Counted from the first letter of the stretch, positions 24,062 to 33,589 are shown. The stretch is DNA of 64,000 bases from Jaltomata sinuosa (GCA_003996215.1 QJPP01000443.1:186001-250000), one strand, 5' to 3'. Notes: generated by a model from the sequence alone, not told the origin. Made by a program: numbers and translations.

Positions 24062-24238
24062 CCTCTAGTAGCCACCCTCAACTTAGGCTGATTGCCTGAG
24101 TTGAGGTGCACGATGTCCTAGGGAGGACCAGGGCCAAAACAGGGTTTACCTCTATAGTAGCCACCCTCAACTTAGGTTGTTTGCCTACGTTGAGGTGCAC
24201 GATGTCCAAGGAAGGACCAGGGCCAAAATAGGGATTCA
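24062..24238. repeat. ~89-bp tandem duplication with PPT-like 13-mers
   Basis: Two copies, each with AGCCACCCTCAACTTAGG, then GTTGAGGTGCACGATGTCC, then GGACCAGGGCCAAAA. Confidence 0.85.
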
Positions 24239-24813
24239 AAGTTAAACATGAATGGTGACAGGTTATTGAAAGAATTGGTTATTAATGCCTCAAACAGGGA
24301 TCAAAGGGGTTATTTATATTTGGACGGTCTTTTAGGTTAAGTGGACTGCACACAAAAAGGGCCTGTGATCCTTTCCTAAGCAACCAACTTCAAACTTAAT
24401 AAAATAGACCGGGCAAGTTCTAGATGCATGCACAGAGTAAGAATTTATAACAATAAGCTCACACACTCTTGGCACCAAGAAACTATATCGCTACCAACTA
24501 TCAAACAACCGCTCGGCTTAAGCATACTCATTCTACTCATAATCACACAATGACATACAAGGATCCAGACAGTCAATCGTTTCAACATAAGTACAAAACC
24601 AGAAATTTTTTTTTAAAGGGGCCTCGCTTTAGTTAACAAAAACGCCATGCTCATCACTATAGACACTAAAAAAAAATTTAAAATAACAACCTAAACATGC
24701 CGGTTCTACTAGATAGCACACCGGAGGGAAAAGAAACACGGCAACAAAAACCCTCGGTGGTGACTCACAGGTTTCCCCACGAATTAATTAGACTATAATA
24801 CAACAACAATTTA

Positions 24814-24859
24814 TGGGTTGCCTCCCATACAACGCCTGATTTAACGTTGCGGCACGACG
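24814..24859 (-). other. 46-bp conserved block shared with element 1
   Basis: It matches 4301-4346 at 41 of 46 positions. Here it lies about 165-180 nt downstream of the primer site, in the leader. Confidence 0.65.
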
Positions 24860-25024
24860 CGGGTGTCTTGATTACTCAGACTTCATCAAGACACCCCAGA
24901 CTTAATAAACAACCCTATGCACAACTATATACCCTATAATAAACAAAAACAACAAATAAAAGTAAAAGCAGGAAAGTATGACTAAGAGTCAAATAAACAC
25001 ACCAGACTTAATTAACAACTGTAT

Positions 25025-25042
25025 TCCCCGGCAACGGCGCCA
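25025..25042 (-). other. primer binding site of element 2 (tRNA-Asp)
   Basis: The minus strand reads TGGCGCCGTTGCCGGGGA, the exact expected complement of a plant tRNA-Asp 3' end, 5 nt from the LTR. Confidence 0.9.
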
Positions 25043-25047
25043 CTTTT

Positions 25048-26544
25048 TGATAACGCCCAAACTACACCTCAAATTAACGAAGCGTAAGCGGTCGTAGTCA
25101 AATATAGAACCCAACTAGGTTGGGGTCGAATCCCACAGAGAATATGGTGAGAATTAAGTCTTTAGTGAATTAAGTGACTAGTCGTTAATAGTTTCCGGTA
25201 AAAAGGGGGGGTTTTGTGTGATCAAATTGTAAACAAAACAAGCAATAATGTATGAGAAATAATCAGTAGGAGAATGAACTAGGGAAGTGTTTACCATGGC
25301 GTTGGTAACAATATCGATTCTAGGCTTAATCGGGTTCTTTTTATATGCGTGTCACGATGTGATTGAATTAATGGTATCGTCTAAACATTTCTCAACCAAA
25401 TAGACGAATTTCCTTTTATCTTCTCTCGATCTCAAAAAGGCGTGCTTTTAGATTTCAATCCTAAACATCAAGTAGATTAATCTAGTTACAGCATTAATCA
25501 TAAGACGAGAGTTGGTAGTCTCGAATCCTCGTCGTTAATCAAGTTTCCCGGTTTTAATCTCCTTACTCAAGCAAATTAAACCTAGGCATGTTCTAATGTT
25601 TGCAACCACTAGAAAACGTTACACAATGTATGATTAACAACGTGACAACATATATATTGAACCCGACGCTACCCGGAATCTATCTTGCTACGTTTGCCAT
25701 GGCTCCCACAACCCTAGTTGTGGGAGTTTAGTTAATCATGCTATAAAGAAAAGAGAAGAGAATTGTATTCATAATAAAGAGAAGAGATTCTTACAATATA
25801 ATGAGAACAATCTTCAATAATCCAAGAACACGAAAAACCAAGATCCCAAGAACAATTCAAGAACACGAATTCAAGAAGAGAAAAACGTGTTTCTTGCTCT
25901 CAAAGTTTCGTTCAAATCTCTCCTAAAATTATTGTAAAAACATGATTTGCATAATGAATAAAATAAACCTAACATAGGGTATTTATAGGAGTCTAGGAAA
26001 CACAATCCCAAACGCATTAGGAATCCGAGAAACCAAATCCCAAACGCATTAGGAATCCGAGAAACCAAATCCCAAACGCATTAGGAATCCGAGAAACCAA
26101 ATCCCAAACGCATTAGGAATCCGAGAAACCAAATCCCAAACGCATTAGGAATCCGAGAAACCAAATCCCAAACGCATTAGGAATCCGAGAAACCAAATCC
26201 CAAACACGGTAGGAATCCTAATCGCGGGCTGCCTTGGTGCGACACTGCTTTGGTGTGACGGTTAATCGCGGGCTGCCTTGGTACGACACTGCTTTGGTGT
26301 GACGGTTTGGGTGACGGACCGTCACCACCTTGTTGGCTTGGGCTTGACGGTCCGTCACGAGCTTGACGGTCCGTCACTCTTATCCAGAATGCTCTTTTTG
26401 CTCGTATTTCCTTCCGTTTCCATGTTTGTCCCTATTTCCTGAAAATATAACATAAACCCATCAAAAACGACAATGGTTGCTTGAAAACGCACGATTGTTC
26501 TTAGTTAAAAGGAGTCGAAAGTGCCGTAAAATGGCGGCACATCA
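25048..26544 (-). repeat. 5' LTR of element 2
   Basis: A 1497-bp partner of 21904-23336. The 64-bp excess equals two extra 32-bp repeat units (six full copies, about 26005-26215). Confidence 0.95.
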
Positions 26545-26554
26545 CTACTATTTT

Positions 26555-26755
26555 GATTTTATCCAACAGATGACTCATCTGCTGCAATAAATGACTCATC
26601 TGTTGGAACATATGGATCATCTGATGTAACAGATGACTCATCTGTTGGATGAAATCAAAACAGTTCCAACAGATGAGTCATTTGTTGCAGCAGATGATCC
26701 ATATGTTCCAACAGATGGGTCATTTGTTGCAACAGATGACTCATTTGCTGTAACT
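26555..26755. repeat. palindrome array 3, right part
   Basis: Continuation of the intron array after element 2, with many CATCTGTTG and CAACAGATG half-sites ending about 50 nt before the acceptor. Confidence 0.9.
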
Positions 26756-26804
26756 TTTCAAGTATTATAAGTTGCTAACTTATATAATTATATTATTATT
26801 TCAG

Positions 26805-27482
26805 TATGTTGATGAAATTCTTCTTCTGATGCGGGAGACGCATCTAAAATTCATTCAATTCTATGATCTTGGAGATAGAATAATGGACCTCAATTTTTAT
26901 GGTAATTTCCTCTGTCGGTACAACAAACTCAGTAAAGAAGCAACAACTCCTGGTGGAAAAAAAATAGAGGAGTTACTTGCTGAGTTTGAATGGGATGATG
27001 ACATGATTGACTATGTCAGAGGAAAGAGACCATATCCAGGTGCCATAGATTGGAGAGAGGCCAAGAGAATCATAGCAATAATGAATTTGGAGAAGAAATA
27101 TTTTGTGACTGTTGAGATCAAAATAAGTGAGGGAGTCATGAATGTCTATGACTGCAACATACCAGTGTTTGAAGAGTTTCAATTTCTGATATTCATGGAG
27201 GGTTTGTTGGAGTTGTTCCCTAAGTTGTTGAAGCAAAGTGGCCTAATGAATCACTTGCCGGAAAAATTGCTCAACGAACGATGGGCTTTTGAAGGTCGAA
27301 AACAGAACCTTCCGAAGAATGAGATATTTACCGCGTGCGGGTCATACTCGCTTGCTTTCATTGAGCATCTGATAACCGACACTTCTATGATAACTCCTAA
27401 GACTCTAATGAATGATAATTCAGTTGCAAGAATGCAAGAAGTTTGGGCCGCTGGGGTGATTTTTAAGAGTTTGGAGCCCTGA
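26805..27482 (+). pseudogene. C48 (Ulp1-like) domain exon
   Basis: This last exon encodes YVDEILLLMRE, then IDWREAKRIIAIMNLEKKYF, then VTVEIKISEGVMNVYDCNI, and later FTACGSYSLAFIEHLI, ending FKSLEP. The order fits the catalytic part of C48 SUMO-protease-like proteins. The acid is probably the Asp in VYDCN and the nucleophile the Cys in ACGSY. The position before VTVEI, where the catalytic His is expected, reads Tyr-Phe (KKYFVTVEI), so the His appears lost. The exon itself has an open frame. A protease-dead protein or a decayed copy both fit. Confidence 0.7.
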
Positions 27483-27734
27483 TATGGGTTGCATTTTGCA
27501 GACAATATTTTCTATTTTTAATATTTTAATTAATTATATTATGGGCTGTAATTTGCAGACAATCTTTTTTATTTTTAGTATTTTATTTAGTTATATTATA
27601 TATTTGGTGATGACAATATTATATGTTTAATAGATGTCCAGTTATTATGTAATGAATTTTATTTTATCCTTAAATTTAAAAAATATTGGATTATTACTAA
27701 AAATGAATTATACATCTATTGAAAATCATCCAAC
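27483..27734. other. 3' region after the Ulp1-like stop
   Basis: AT-rich, with a short duplication around GGGTTGCATTTTGCAGACAAT and GGGCTGTAATTTGCAGACAAT. It is probably 3' untranslated sequence; no clear polyadenylation site was fixed. Confidence 0.4.
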
Positions 27735-28065
27735 ATATATACTCATCTGTTGCAGCAGATGATACATCTATTGCAACAGATGACTCATCTGTTGAAAATA
27801 ATCAAACATACTCTACACATTTTGCAACAGGTGAATAATATGTTGCAACAGATGAATCATCTGTTGAAAATAATCAAGCATACTTTACACATTTTGCAAC
27901 AGATGACACATTTGTTGGAAATAATCAAATATACTCTACACATTTTGCAACAGATGAATTATTTGTTACAACAGATGAATCATCTGTTGGAAACCATCCA
28001 ACAGATATAGACATATGTTGCAGCAGAAGAATCAACTGTTGGATAAGTAGACATCTGTTGCAGCA
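27735..28065. repeat. palindrome array 4 (spacer between the convergent genes)
   Basis: Units of CATCTGTTG and CAACAGATG alternate with a longer phrase, AATCAAACATACTC, that recurs about every 60-70 bp. The frame at 27750-28010 is a translation of the repeats. Confidence 0.9.
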
Positions 28066-28697
28066 GATCAATTGACTTATTTGATGTGAATTGCTTAATT
28101 AACTCATAATTAGTAATAAATTACGTTATTTAACCATAATTAGCTTTCAATTAACAATTTTAATTACAATCTCAATGAATTACATAATAATTACATGATC
28201 AACTAAGTGTAGTGATCCTAAATAGAGGGATCAATTGACTTATTTGATGTGAATTGATTAATTAACTCATGATTAATAATAAACTAAGTTATTTAATCAT
28301 AATTAGCTTTCAATTAACAACTTCAATTACAATCTCAATGAATACACAATAATTACATGATCAACTAAGTGTAGTGATCCTAAATAGAGAGATCAATTGA
28401 CTTATTTGATGTGAATTGCTTAATTAACTCATGATTAGTAATAAACTAAGTTATTTAATCATAATTAGCTTTCAATTAACAACTTCAATTATAATTTCAA
28501 TGAATACACAATAATTACATGATCAACTAAATGTAGTGATCCTAAATAGATGGATCAATTAACTTATTTAATGTGAATTGATTAATTAACTCATGATTAA
28601 TAATAAACTAAGTTATTTAATCATAATTAGCTTTCAATTAACAACTTCAATTACAATCTCAATGAATTACATAATAATTACATGATCAACTAAGTGT
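28066..28697. repeat. 162-bp tandem repeat, about four copies
   Basis: Copies start at 28066, 28229, 28391 and 28553. Each runs from GATCAATTGACTTATTTG (slightly varied) to TACATGATCAACTAA. It is AT-rich and non-coding, and sits exactly between two palindrome arrays. Confidence 0.9.
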
Positions 28698-29060
28698 AAA
28701 TGATTCATCTGTTGCAACAGATGTCAATATCTGTTGGATGGTTTCCAACAGATGATTCATCTGTTGCAACATATGTCTATATCTGTTGGATGATTTCTAA
28801 CAGATGAGTCATCTGTTGCAACAGATAAATCATCTGCTGCAACATATGTCTATATCTGTTGGATGATTTCCAACTGATGATTCATATGTCGCAACAAATG
28901 ACTCATCTGCTGCAACATATGTTTATATTTGTTTGATCATTTCCAACAGATGAGTCATCTGCTGCAACTTATCATTCATCTGGTGCAATATGTGCTGAAT
29001 CTGTTTGATTATTCCCAATATTTGTAGTAACATATTTAATTATTCCATCAGATTTCACCA
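28698..29060. repeat. palindrome array 5 (spacer)
   Basis: Dense CATCTGTTGCAACAGATG-type units separated by CTATATCTGTTGGATGATTT phrases. It ends about 130 bp before the transposase stop codon. Confidence 0.9.
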
Positions 29061-29193
29061 TCTTTTGCAATATATAAATGAGTTAAGTTCACAAACATCA
29101 CAGACTGAAATATCATAAAAAAAATACTAAAAGTTCAGAATAACAATACTATTACTATTACAAGAATGGAGAAAATGAGTGCAACATTAACAA

Positions 29194-31535
29194 TTATGGA
29201 GCATTTTGATCTGCGCATGAAGTTCTTTTATGGCCAACTGTCTTACATATAGAGCACTTATTTTTTCTTGTTGGAAATGATTCTCCGACTCCACGCCTCC
29301 TTTTTTTTCGCCTGCTTCTCGGTTTGCTTGGGTCAATATGTTGAAGAGATATTTCTCTCTCTAAAATCTCCAAAGGAACATTCCAAGATTCTTCAGAAGG
29401 CACATGATGAATTTTCTCACAGTATGCAATGATGTATTTCTCCACCGTATAATATGAGGATGAGTACTCATAAATTCGCCTACCAAAGTATTCACCATAT
29501 TGAACTCAAAGCGCTGCCATAGCATGTGGACAAGGTATTTTATCCATGTCAAATACTCTGCATGTACAAGATCTTGCTTGCAAATCAACTGTAGCAACTT
29601 CACCATGACCGGTGACACTGAACCTGTAGTTCGTAGTTTGATGAGCCAATAACTTGTTTTCCAAGTTGACGTACTCTGTTATTTTCTTTTCTATTTCAGG
29701 TACAAAGATGGTTGGTGAGTTGATGAACTTCGTACGCCTCTCGTGAAATTTTTGTGCAAATCTCCTATTTATTTCATTAAATAGAGCGACAATGGGAAAT
29801 TCTCTTTCAACGTCGAACATTGCATTCACCGACTCAGCAATGTTTGTCGTCATAATGTTATACCTCTACAAATAAATAATCACCCAGTAAGATATAATTG
29901 ACAATAAACTCAAATAAATCACTTAATTTATAATATTATACCTATTTTTCGGACAGAATGCTCTACTCCTCCTGTGGAATCTAACACATTCAAGATGTTC
30001 GGCTGCTCCGGGTACCATATCTCTTATTTGATTGAAATGGTCACTGAACTCATCAATTTTGTACGCTTTTTCTGCTTTATAAAAATGAGATACGACCTTC
30101 GTATTCTGAAAGTTGTTTCGAATATTCTCCCCAAGGTGCCTTATGCAACAACCATAATGAGTTGTAGGGTAGAAAATTGAAACCATCTTCTTGATACTTG
30201 GATGCCTATCAGAAATTATGCACAAATCAGCAGTATCATCTAGATAGCTTCTCATTTGTTCAAAAAAATATCGGTATGAGGCATCGCACTCCTTGTCAAC
30301 TACACAAAAAGAAATCGGAAAAATATGATTCTCTGCATCCTGTGTCACAGCTGACAATAAAACTCCTTCATACTTGCTCCTCAAGAATGTCCCATCAACG
30401 GCTATGACTTTTCTCATTTTCTCAAAACCACGTATCCAAGCCCCATAGGATACAAAAAAATACTTAAACTTTCCATTTTCATCAACTTTCAATGTTGTCT
30501 TACTTCCTGGATTTGCGGACTGAAGCATATAACGGTAAGCATCAAGCACTGCATACCCGTGCTCATGTGTTCCCCTAACCAAAGACTTTGCAATCTCCAT
30601 GCCCTTCCAAATCTTCCAATAACTCACCTTAACACCCAATTCTGTACAAATTTGATGTTTCATGTCTTGTGTAGATGGGCCTTTACCTTCGGGGAACCTA
30701 TTTTTGAAAATTTCACCGATGACTTTTGTTGTGGCGTACGGATTATGACTCTTGATATGCTCAAAACCACACGTGTGATACTTTACATAGGTTGTAATAC
30801 ATAATCTATCAGAACTTAAAAGCTTCAAAGCCCTAACCCACCATTTGCACTCCTGATATACACATCTAAAACAATACACATTACGCGAATTAATCACCTT
30901 CTTGAGTCTAAAAAATCTTTTTTCAAGCAAGCAATTTTCAACGAAGTTGCTAGTTCTTGCTTGTTCTTGAATGACATTCCCTTATAGAAACCTGTTTCAT
31001 CCTCTTGCACAAGGATAGATTGTGTTGATTGAGAATTGTCCACTGTATTGCTTCCAACATCAGGTGTAGGAGTTTGGTCATCCCCACAGTTTGGACCATC
31101 CAATTCAGCCCCACTTCCATTATCTGGAATATTCATATCTACCCTATCCTCCAACTCATCATTTAACATATCTTGTTGGTTTTGAGCTAAATTGGGGTTC
31201 TCTATCGGCTTTTCAATTATGTATACCCTTAAAATAGGCCTAGCTGCATCACTCAAATAAGCACGCAAATGAACTTGATCCCTTATCTTAAAAGGCAAGA
31301 CCCTCTGATTTTTAAAAGAGCTGTGCATGTAACTGATGACAAGATCTTTCGATTGGCAATTTAATTCACAACAACTGATGATTAAGTTAATAAAATCATC
31401 ATACAAAATATCTTTTTGGACTGTCATCGCTATTATTTCTAACAAGTCACCATCCTTCCAACGCCAAATAAATAAATTGTTCTTCTCGATCCATTCACCA
31501 TGACAATCAACCCCTATTGTTATTGATTCCTCCAT
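29194..31535 (-). pseudogene. mudrA-like: MuDR-family transposase gene of the MULE
   Basis: The start ATG (31535) follows a 5' intron. First comes a PB1/acidic-type N-terminal region, then a MuDR DNA-binding region with Cys pairs (CFRCVYQECKWWVRA). The MULE transposase core follows, with VIAVDGTFL and CIISDRHPSI supplying the two Asp residues. Next are the CCIRHLGENIRNNF motif, a SWIM zinc finger (CTCRVFDMDKIPCPHAMAAL), a basic stretch, and a CCHC knuckle (CSICKTVGHKRTSC) at the C-terminus. One 78-nt intron (29864-29941) is inferred. The frame shifts at a T/A run near 30925, and an in-frame TGA at 29506-29508 lies right after the SWIM motif. The protein would bind the element ends and cut DNA; this copy looks inactive unless the run is a sequencing error. 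Confidence 0.85.
29864..29941 (-). other. 78-nt intron of the transposase gene
   Basis: The minus strand runs AATAG|GTATAAT to TTGTAGAG|GTATAAC. Splicing gives RYNIMTTNIAESVN, the expected MULE sequence. The two splice sites share a GTATAA duplicate. It has no palindromes. Confidence 0.8.
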
Positions 31536-31544
31536 AAATGATAC

Positions 31545-32271
31545 CTAAAGAGTTTTGTTAAAAAAATCAATAATAGTATAGTAAAGTTGAGTATCTATAT
31601 ACAATAATAAGATTATATCATTGTCCCAACAAGTAATTCATTTGTTGTAACAAATGACTCACATGTTGGATACATGTTCAGAGCCATAAGCTTAATCCAA
31701 CAGAAAAGTCATTTGCTGCAACAGATGAGTTATATGCTGCAACAGATGATACATCTGTTGCAACAGATGACCTATCTGTTGGATCAAGCTACTAGTTCTG
31801 AACATGAATCCAACAGGTAAGTCATATGTTACAACAGATAACTCATATGTTGCAACAGATAACTCATCTGTTGTAGCAGATGACTTATCTGTTGGATTAA
31901 GCTTCTGGTTCTGAACCAGCTTTGCCAGCTAATGTAAGATGAATCCAACAGGTAAGTCATCTGCTGCAACAGATGAGTTATTTGTTGCAACATATGACTT
32001 ACCTGTTGGATTCATGTTCAGAACCAGTAGTTTGATCCAACAGATAGTTCATATGTTGCAACAGATAACTATCAGTTGCAACAGATCACTCATTTGTTGC
32101 AACAGATGACTTACTTGTTGGATTCATGTTCAGAACCAGTAGCTTGATCCAACATATAGGTCATCTGTTGCAACAGATGGGTCATATATTAGATACGCTA
32201 CTGAAAATTGCAGAAAAACAGCAGATATACCCAGATGAGAAATTGAACTAAAAATCATTATTTTTACTTAC
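31545..32271 (-). other. 5' intron of the transposase gene
   Basis: Donor TTTTG|GTAAGT at 32271 and acceptor CTCTTTAG|GTATC at 31545, ten bases before the ATG at 31535. Almost the whole 727-nt intron is palindrome array 6. Confidence 0.7.
31624..32200. repeat. palindrome array 6 (transposase 5' intron)
   Basis: The largest array. CATCTGTTGCAACAGATG units alternate with longer phrases containing GTTCAGAACCAGTAG and GATCCAACAG, which themselves recur in both orientations. Confidence 0.9.
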
Positions 32272-32545
32272 CAAAATCACCTATGAAGAAATGCCCAGTG
32301 ATTACGAACAAATTTGATCCAAAATTTTGGTCCTGTACCAGCAGTTATGGCAGCAGCAACAACAACAATGGAAGGCAGGGGAGTAGAAGAAGAAGAAGAT
32401 GATGATGATGAAGAAGAAGAAGACAACAACAACAACAACAATGGAGAATGCCCTGAAAATGGTGCGAGGAAGAGAAGCAAAAAGAAGGGGAGGCGGTCAT
32501 TTCCCCCATCCCATTTTAGGTAATTAGGGTTTTATTTAATTCTCC
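32272..32545 (-). other. probable non-coding exon 1 of the transposase gene
   Basis: It ends at the donor TTTTG|GTAAGT and contains (GAA)/(GAT)/(CAA) triplet runs on the plus strand at 32385-32440. A possible TATA-like ATTAAATAAAA lies just upstream on the minus strand. The low-complexity frames on either strand are not credible proteins. Confidence 0.45.
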
Positions 32546-32910
32546 CAAAAGGAGAATGGTCCCATGGGTCAAAGTGTGAAAATAAAAACTTGAGGGCAAC
32601 TCAGAAAATGAGTCAAAACCCATTAATTCCTAATCCAATTTTTATCACCTCTACTCAATTAAAATAACTTAAGTCACTACAACTTAAATTTGAAACATTT
32701 TTGTCACCATTAATTCATTTTCCCTTCTGTATATTGCCTTCAAAAGAGCATTTACTCACGGCATTTAGGTTATTGCCGGTAATGTTTAGGTTTAGAAAAT
32801 ATATTAGTGGCTATTAAATAATTGTCACTAATTAAGTGCCACTAAAAGTGTTTTGTGTTGTGGTGGTAATAGATAATATGCAAATTCTCCCATAAATTAT
32901 AAGTAGATCT
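32546..32910. other. right edge of the MULE and spacer
   Basis: No gene is visible. The MULE boundary must lie here but I cannot fix it. Confidence 0.4.
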
Positions 32911-32925
32911 AAACGAAAAGAGTAA

Positions 32926-33019
32926 TAGAGATGGCAATGGGACAAGGTAAGGACGGAGCGGGTAAAATCTTAGCGGGTCAAAGCTTGCTTCGCCTTAACC
33001 CGCCCTATTGTCATCCCTA
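32926..33019. mobile_element. 94-bp hAT-like MITE in the promoter duplicate
   Basis: The ends are TAGAGATGGCAATGGG and CCCTATTGTCATCCCTA (inverted). The flanking 8-mers AAGAGTAA and AAGTGTAA differ at one base. The functional Kunitz promoter has the empty site AAGAGTAATAACAC near 37399. Confidence 0.85.
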
Positions 33020-33589
33020 AAGTGTAATCACACATTTGATTCATAACTCTCTTTTTTTCTTATTTTTTATTTAGTTAGTTAATTTTAATACTGCAACACC
33101 TTTTTAAGATTATTAACAAATTTAATTGCTAAGCATGAGTAGCTGGTGTAACTAATATCTTGCTTTTCCCATTAAATTATACTTCATTATCTAATTGACT
33201 TATTTTTTCTATTTTCCAAAATTCAATATAATTATCGATATCATTTTGTCGTAATTTCTTTAATATTTGTTAAACGTGAGATTCGATGTCCTCTACGTAT
33301 GAAACTTCTATATCAAACCTTTATTTGTAAAAAAGATCAGTGTAGTTTAACTTTTCTTTCACTGTGATGTTTTTTTTTTTAAGAAAGTCAGAAGTATGTG
33401 ATATTAGTCAAGTTTGTCATTAACGAAATAAATAATTAATCTTCTTGATCAGACAAATAATATATGTCGTGGGTAGGTAAAAGAAATTAAAAGTTTTTGA
33501 AATAATTGACCACGTCAATTCATATACATTATCACTTTATTTCTTTCCCAATATTCATTCCTTCACTTCTTAAGTAGTAATTATATACT

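Larger units (their letters stand above)
23351..25024 (-). other. non-coding interior of element 2
   Basis: No Gag, Pol or Env similarity is visible. It contains an ~89-bp duplication at 24062-24238 and the 46-bp conserved block at 24814-24859. The pyrimidine-rich frame at 23866-24099 is not credible as a protein. Confidence 0.7.
21904..26544 (-). mobile_element. Element 2: young non-autonomous LTR retrotransposon
   Basis: A complete 4641-bp element in minus orientation with a perfect 5-bp target duplication CTACT (21899-21903 and 26545-26549). The LTRs are 25048-26544 (5') and 21904-23336 (3'). They differ at about 19 sites by eye, excluding repeat number, or about 1.3%, so it is recent. 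A perfect tRNA-Asp primer site is at 25025-25042, and a PPT abuts the 3' LTR. The ~1.7-kb interior has no credible reading frame. It belongs to the lineage of element 1 (shared 46-bp block and 3' interior phrases). Confidence 0.95.
21683..26804 (+). other. intron containing the nested element 2
   Basis: TGG|GTAAGT at 21682/21683 to ATTTCAG|TATGTT at 26804/26805, phase 0. Removing element 2 and one copy of its target duplication leaves an intron of about 476 nt, most of it palindrome array. Confidence 0.75.
19120..27482 (+). pseudogene. DUF1985/Ulp1-like (C48) protease gene of the MULE
   Basis: The ATG at 19120 follows a 5' intron. The N-terminal part is a basic then very acidic low-complexity segment (19120-19560). 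Next comes a DUF1985 region (19612-20090), with CFGQYLDLPE and the GMPLCFGLKEFDIVTGLKC block. A segment with NNYPWGRESF and GFPWAFM follows (20203-20376). After that come exons 20450-20599 and 20737-21682, with a TPDFGGRH-type tandem peptide and a Cys cluster, and a C48 domain in the last exon (26805-27482). Inferred introns are 20377-20449, 20600-20736 and 21683-26804. Stops interrupt at 19456, 20095, 20179 and 20767, and the frame shifts near 20850, 21100 and 21595, so it is dead as written. Ulp1-like enzymes cleave SUMO; its job in these transposons is unknown. Confidence 0.8.
17640..32640. mobile_element. Mutator-like element carrying Ulp1-like and transposase genes
   Basis: Two genes converge. 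A DUF1985/Ulp1-like (C48) gene runs plus from about 17.8 to 27.5 kb, and a MuDR-family transposase gene runs minus from about 32.5 to 29.2 kb. This gene pair is known from plant Mutator-like elements that captured a SUMO-protease-like gene (Kaonashi-type). Both genes start with a non-coding exon and a long 5' intron, and shared palindrome arrays occur throughout, which ties the halves together. The outer limits are estimates: the left follows a truncated LTR, and the right lies before the Kunitz duplication. I could not find convincing terminal inverted repeats or a 9-bp target duplication. The size without the nested LTR element would be about 10.4 kb. Confidence 0.75.

Noticed and set aside
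22727..26377. Duplicate minus-strand frames in both LTRs of element 2 (65 and 66 residues)
   Set aside because: Identical positions in the two LTRs and translation of the 32-bp repeat or GC palindromes; no independent coding signal.
27750..28010. 86-residue open frame with regular QQMNHLL-type repeats
   Set aside because: It is a translation of palindrome array 4, lies outside both genes, and its periodicity follows the DNA repeat.
27735..32200. Regularly spaced short repeats resembling a CRISPR array
   Set aside because: The repeats are palindromic, spacers are variable or repeated themselves, there are no cas genes, and the genome is a plant's.
17630..32720. Terminal inverted repeats and a 9-bp target duplication for the MULE
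   Set aside because: I compared about 150 bp at each end and found only short weak matches (for example ATTAAT near GGTGAC), not enough to call.
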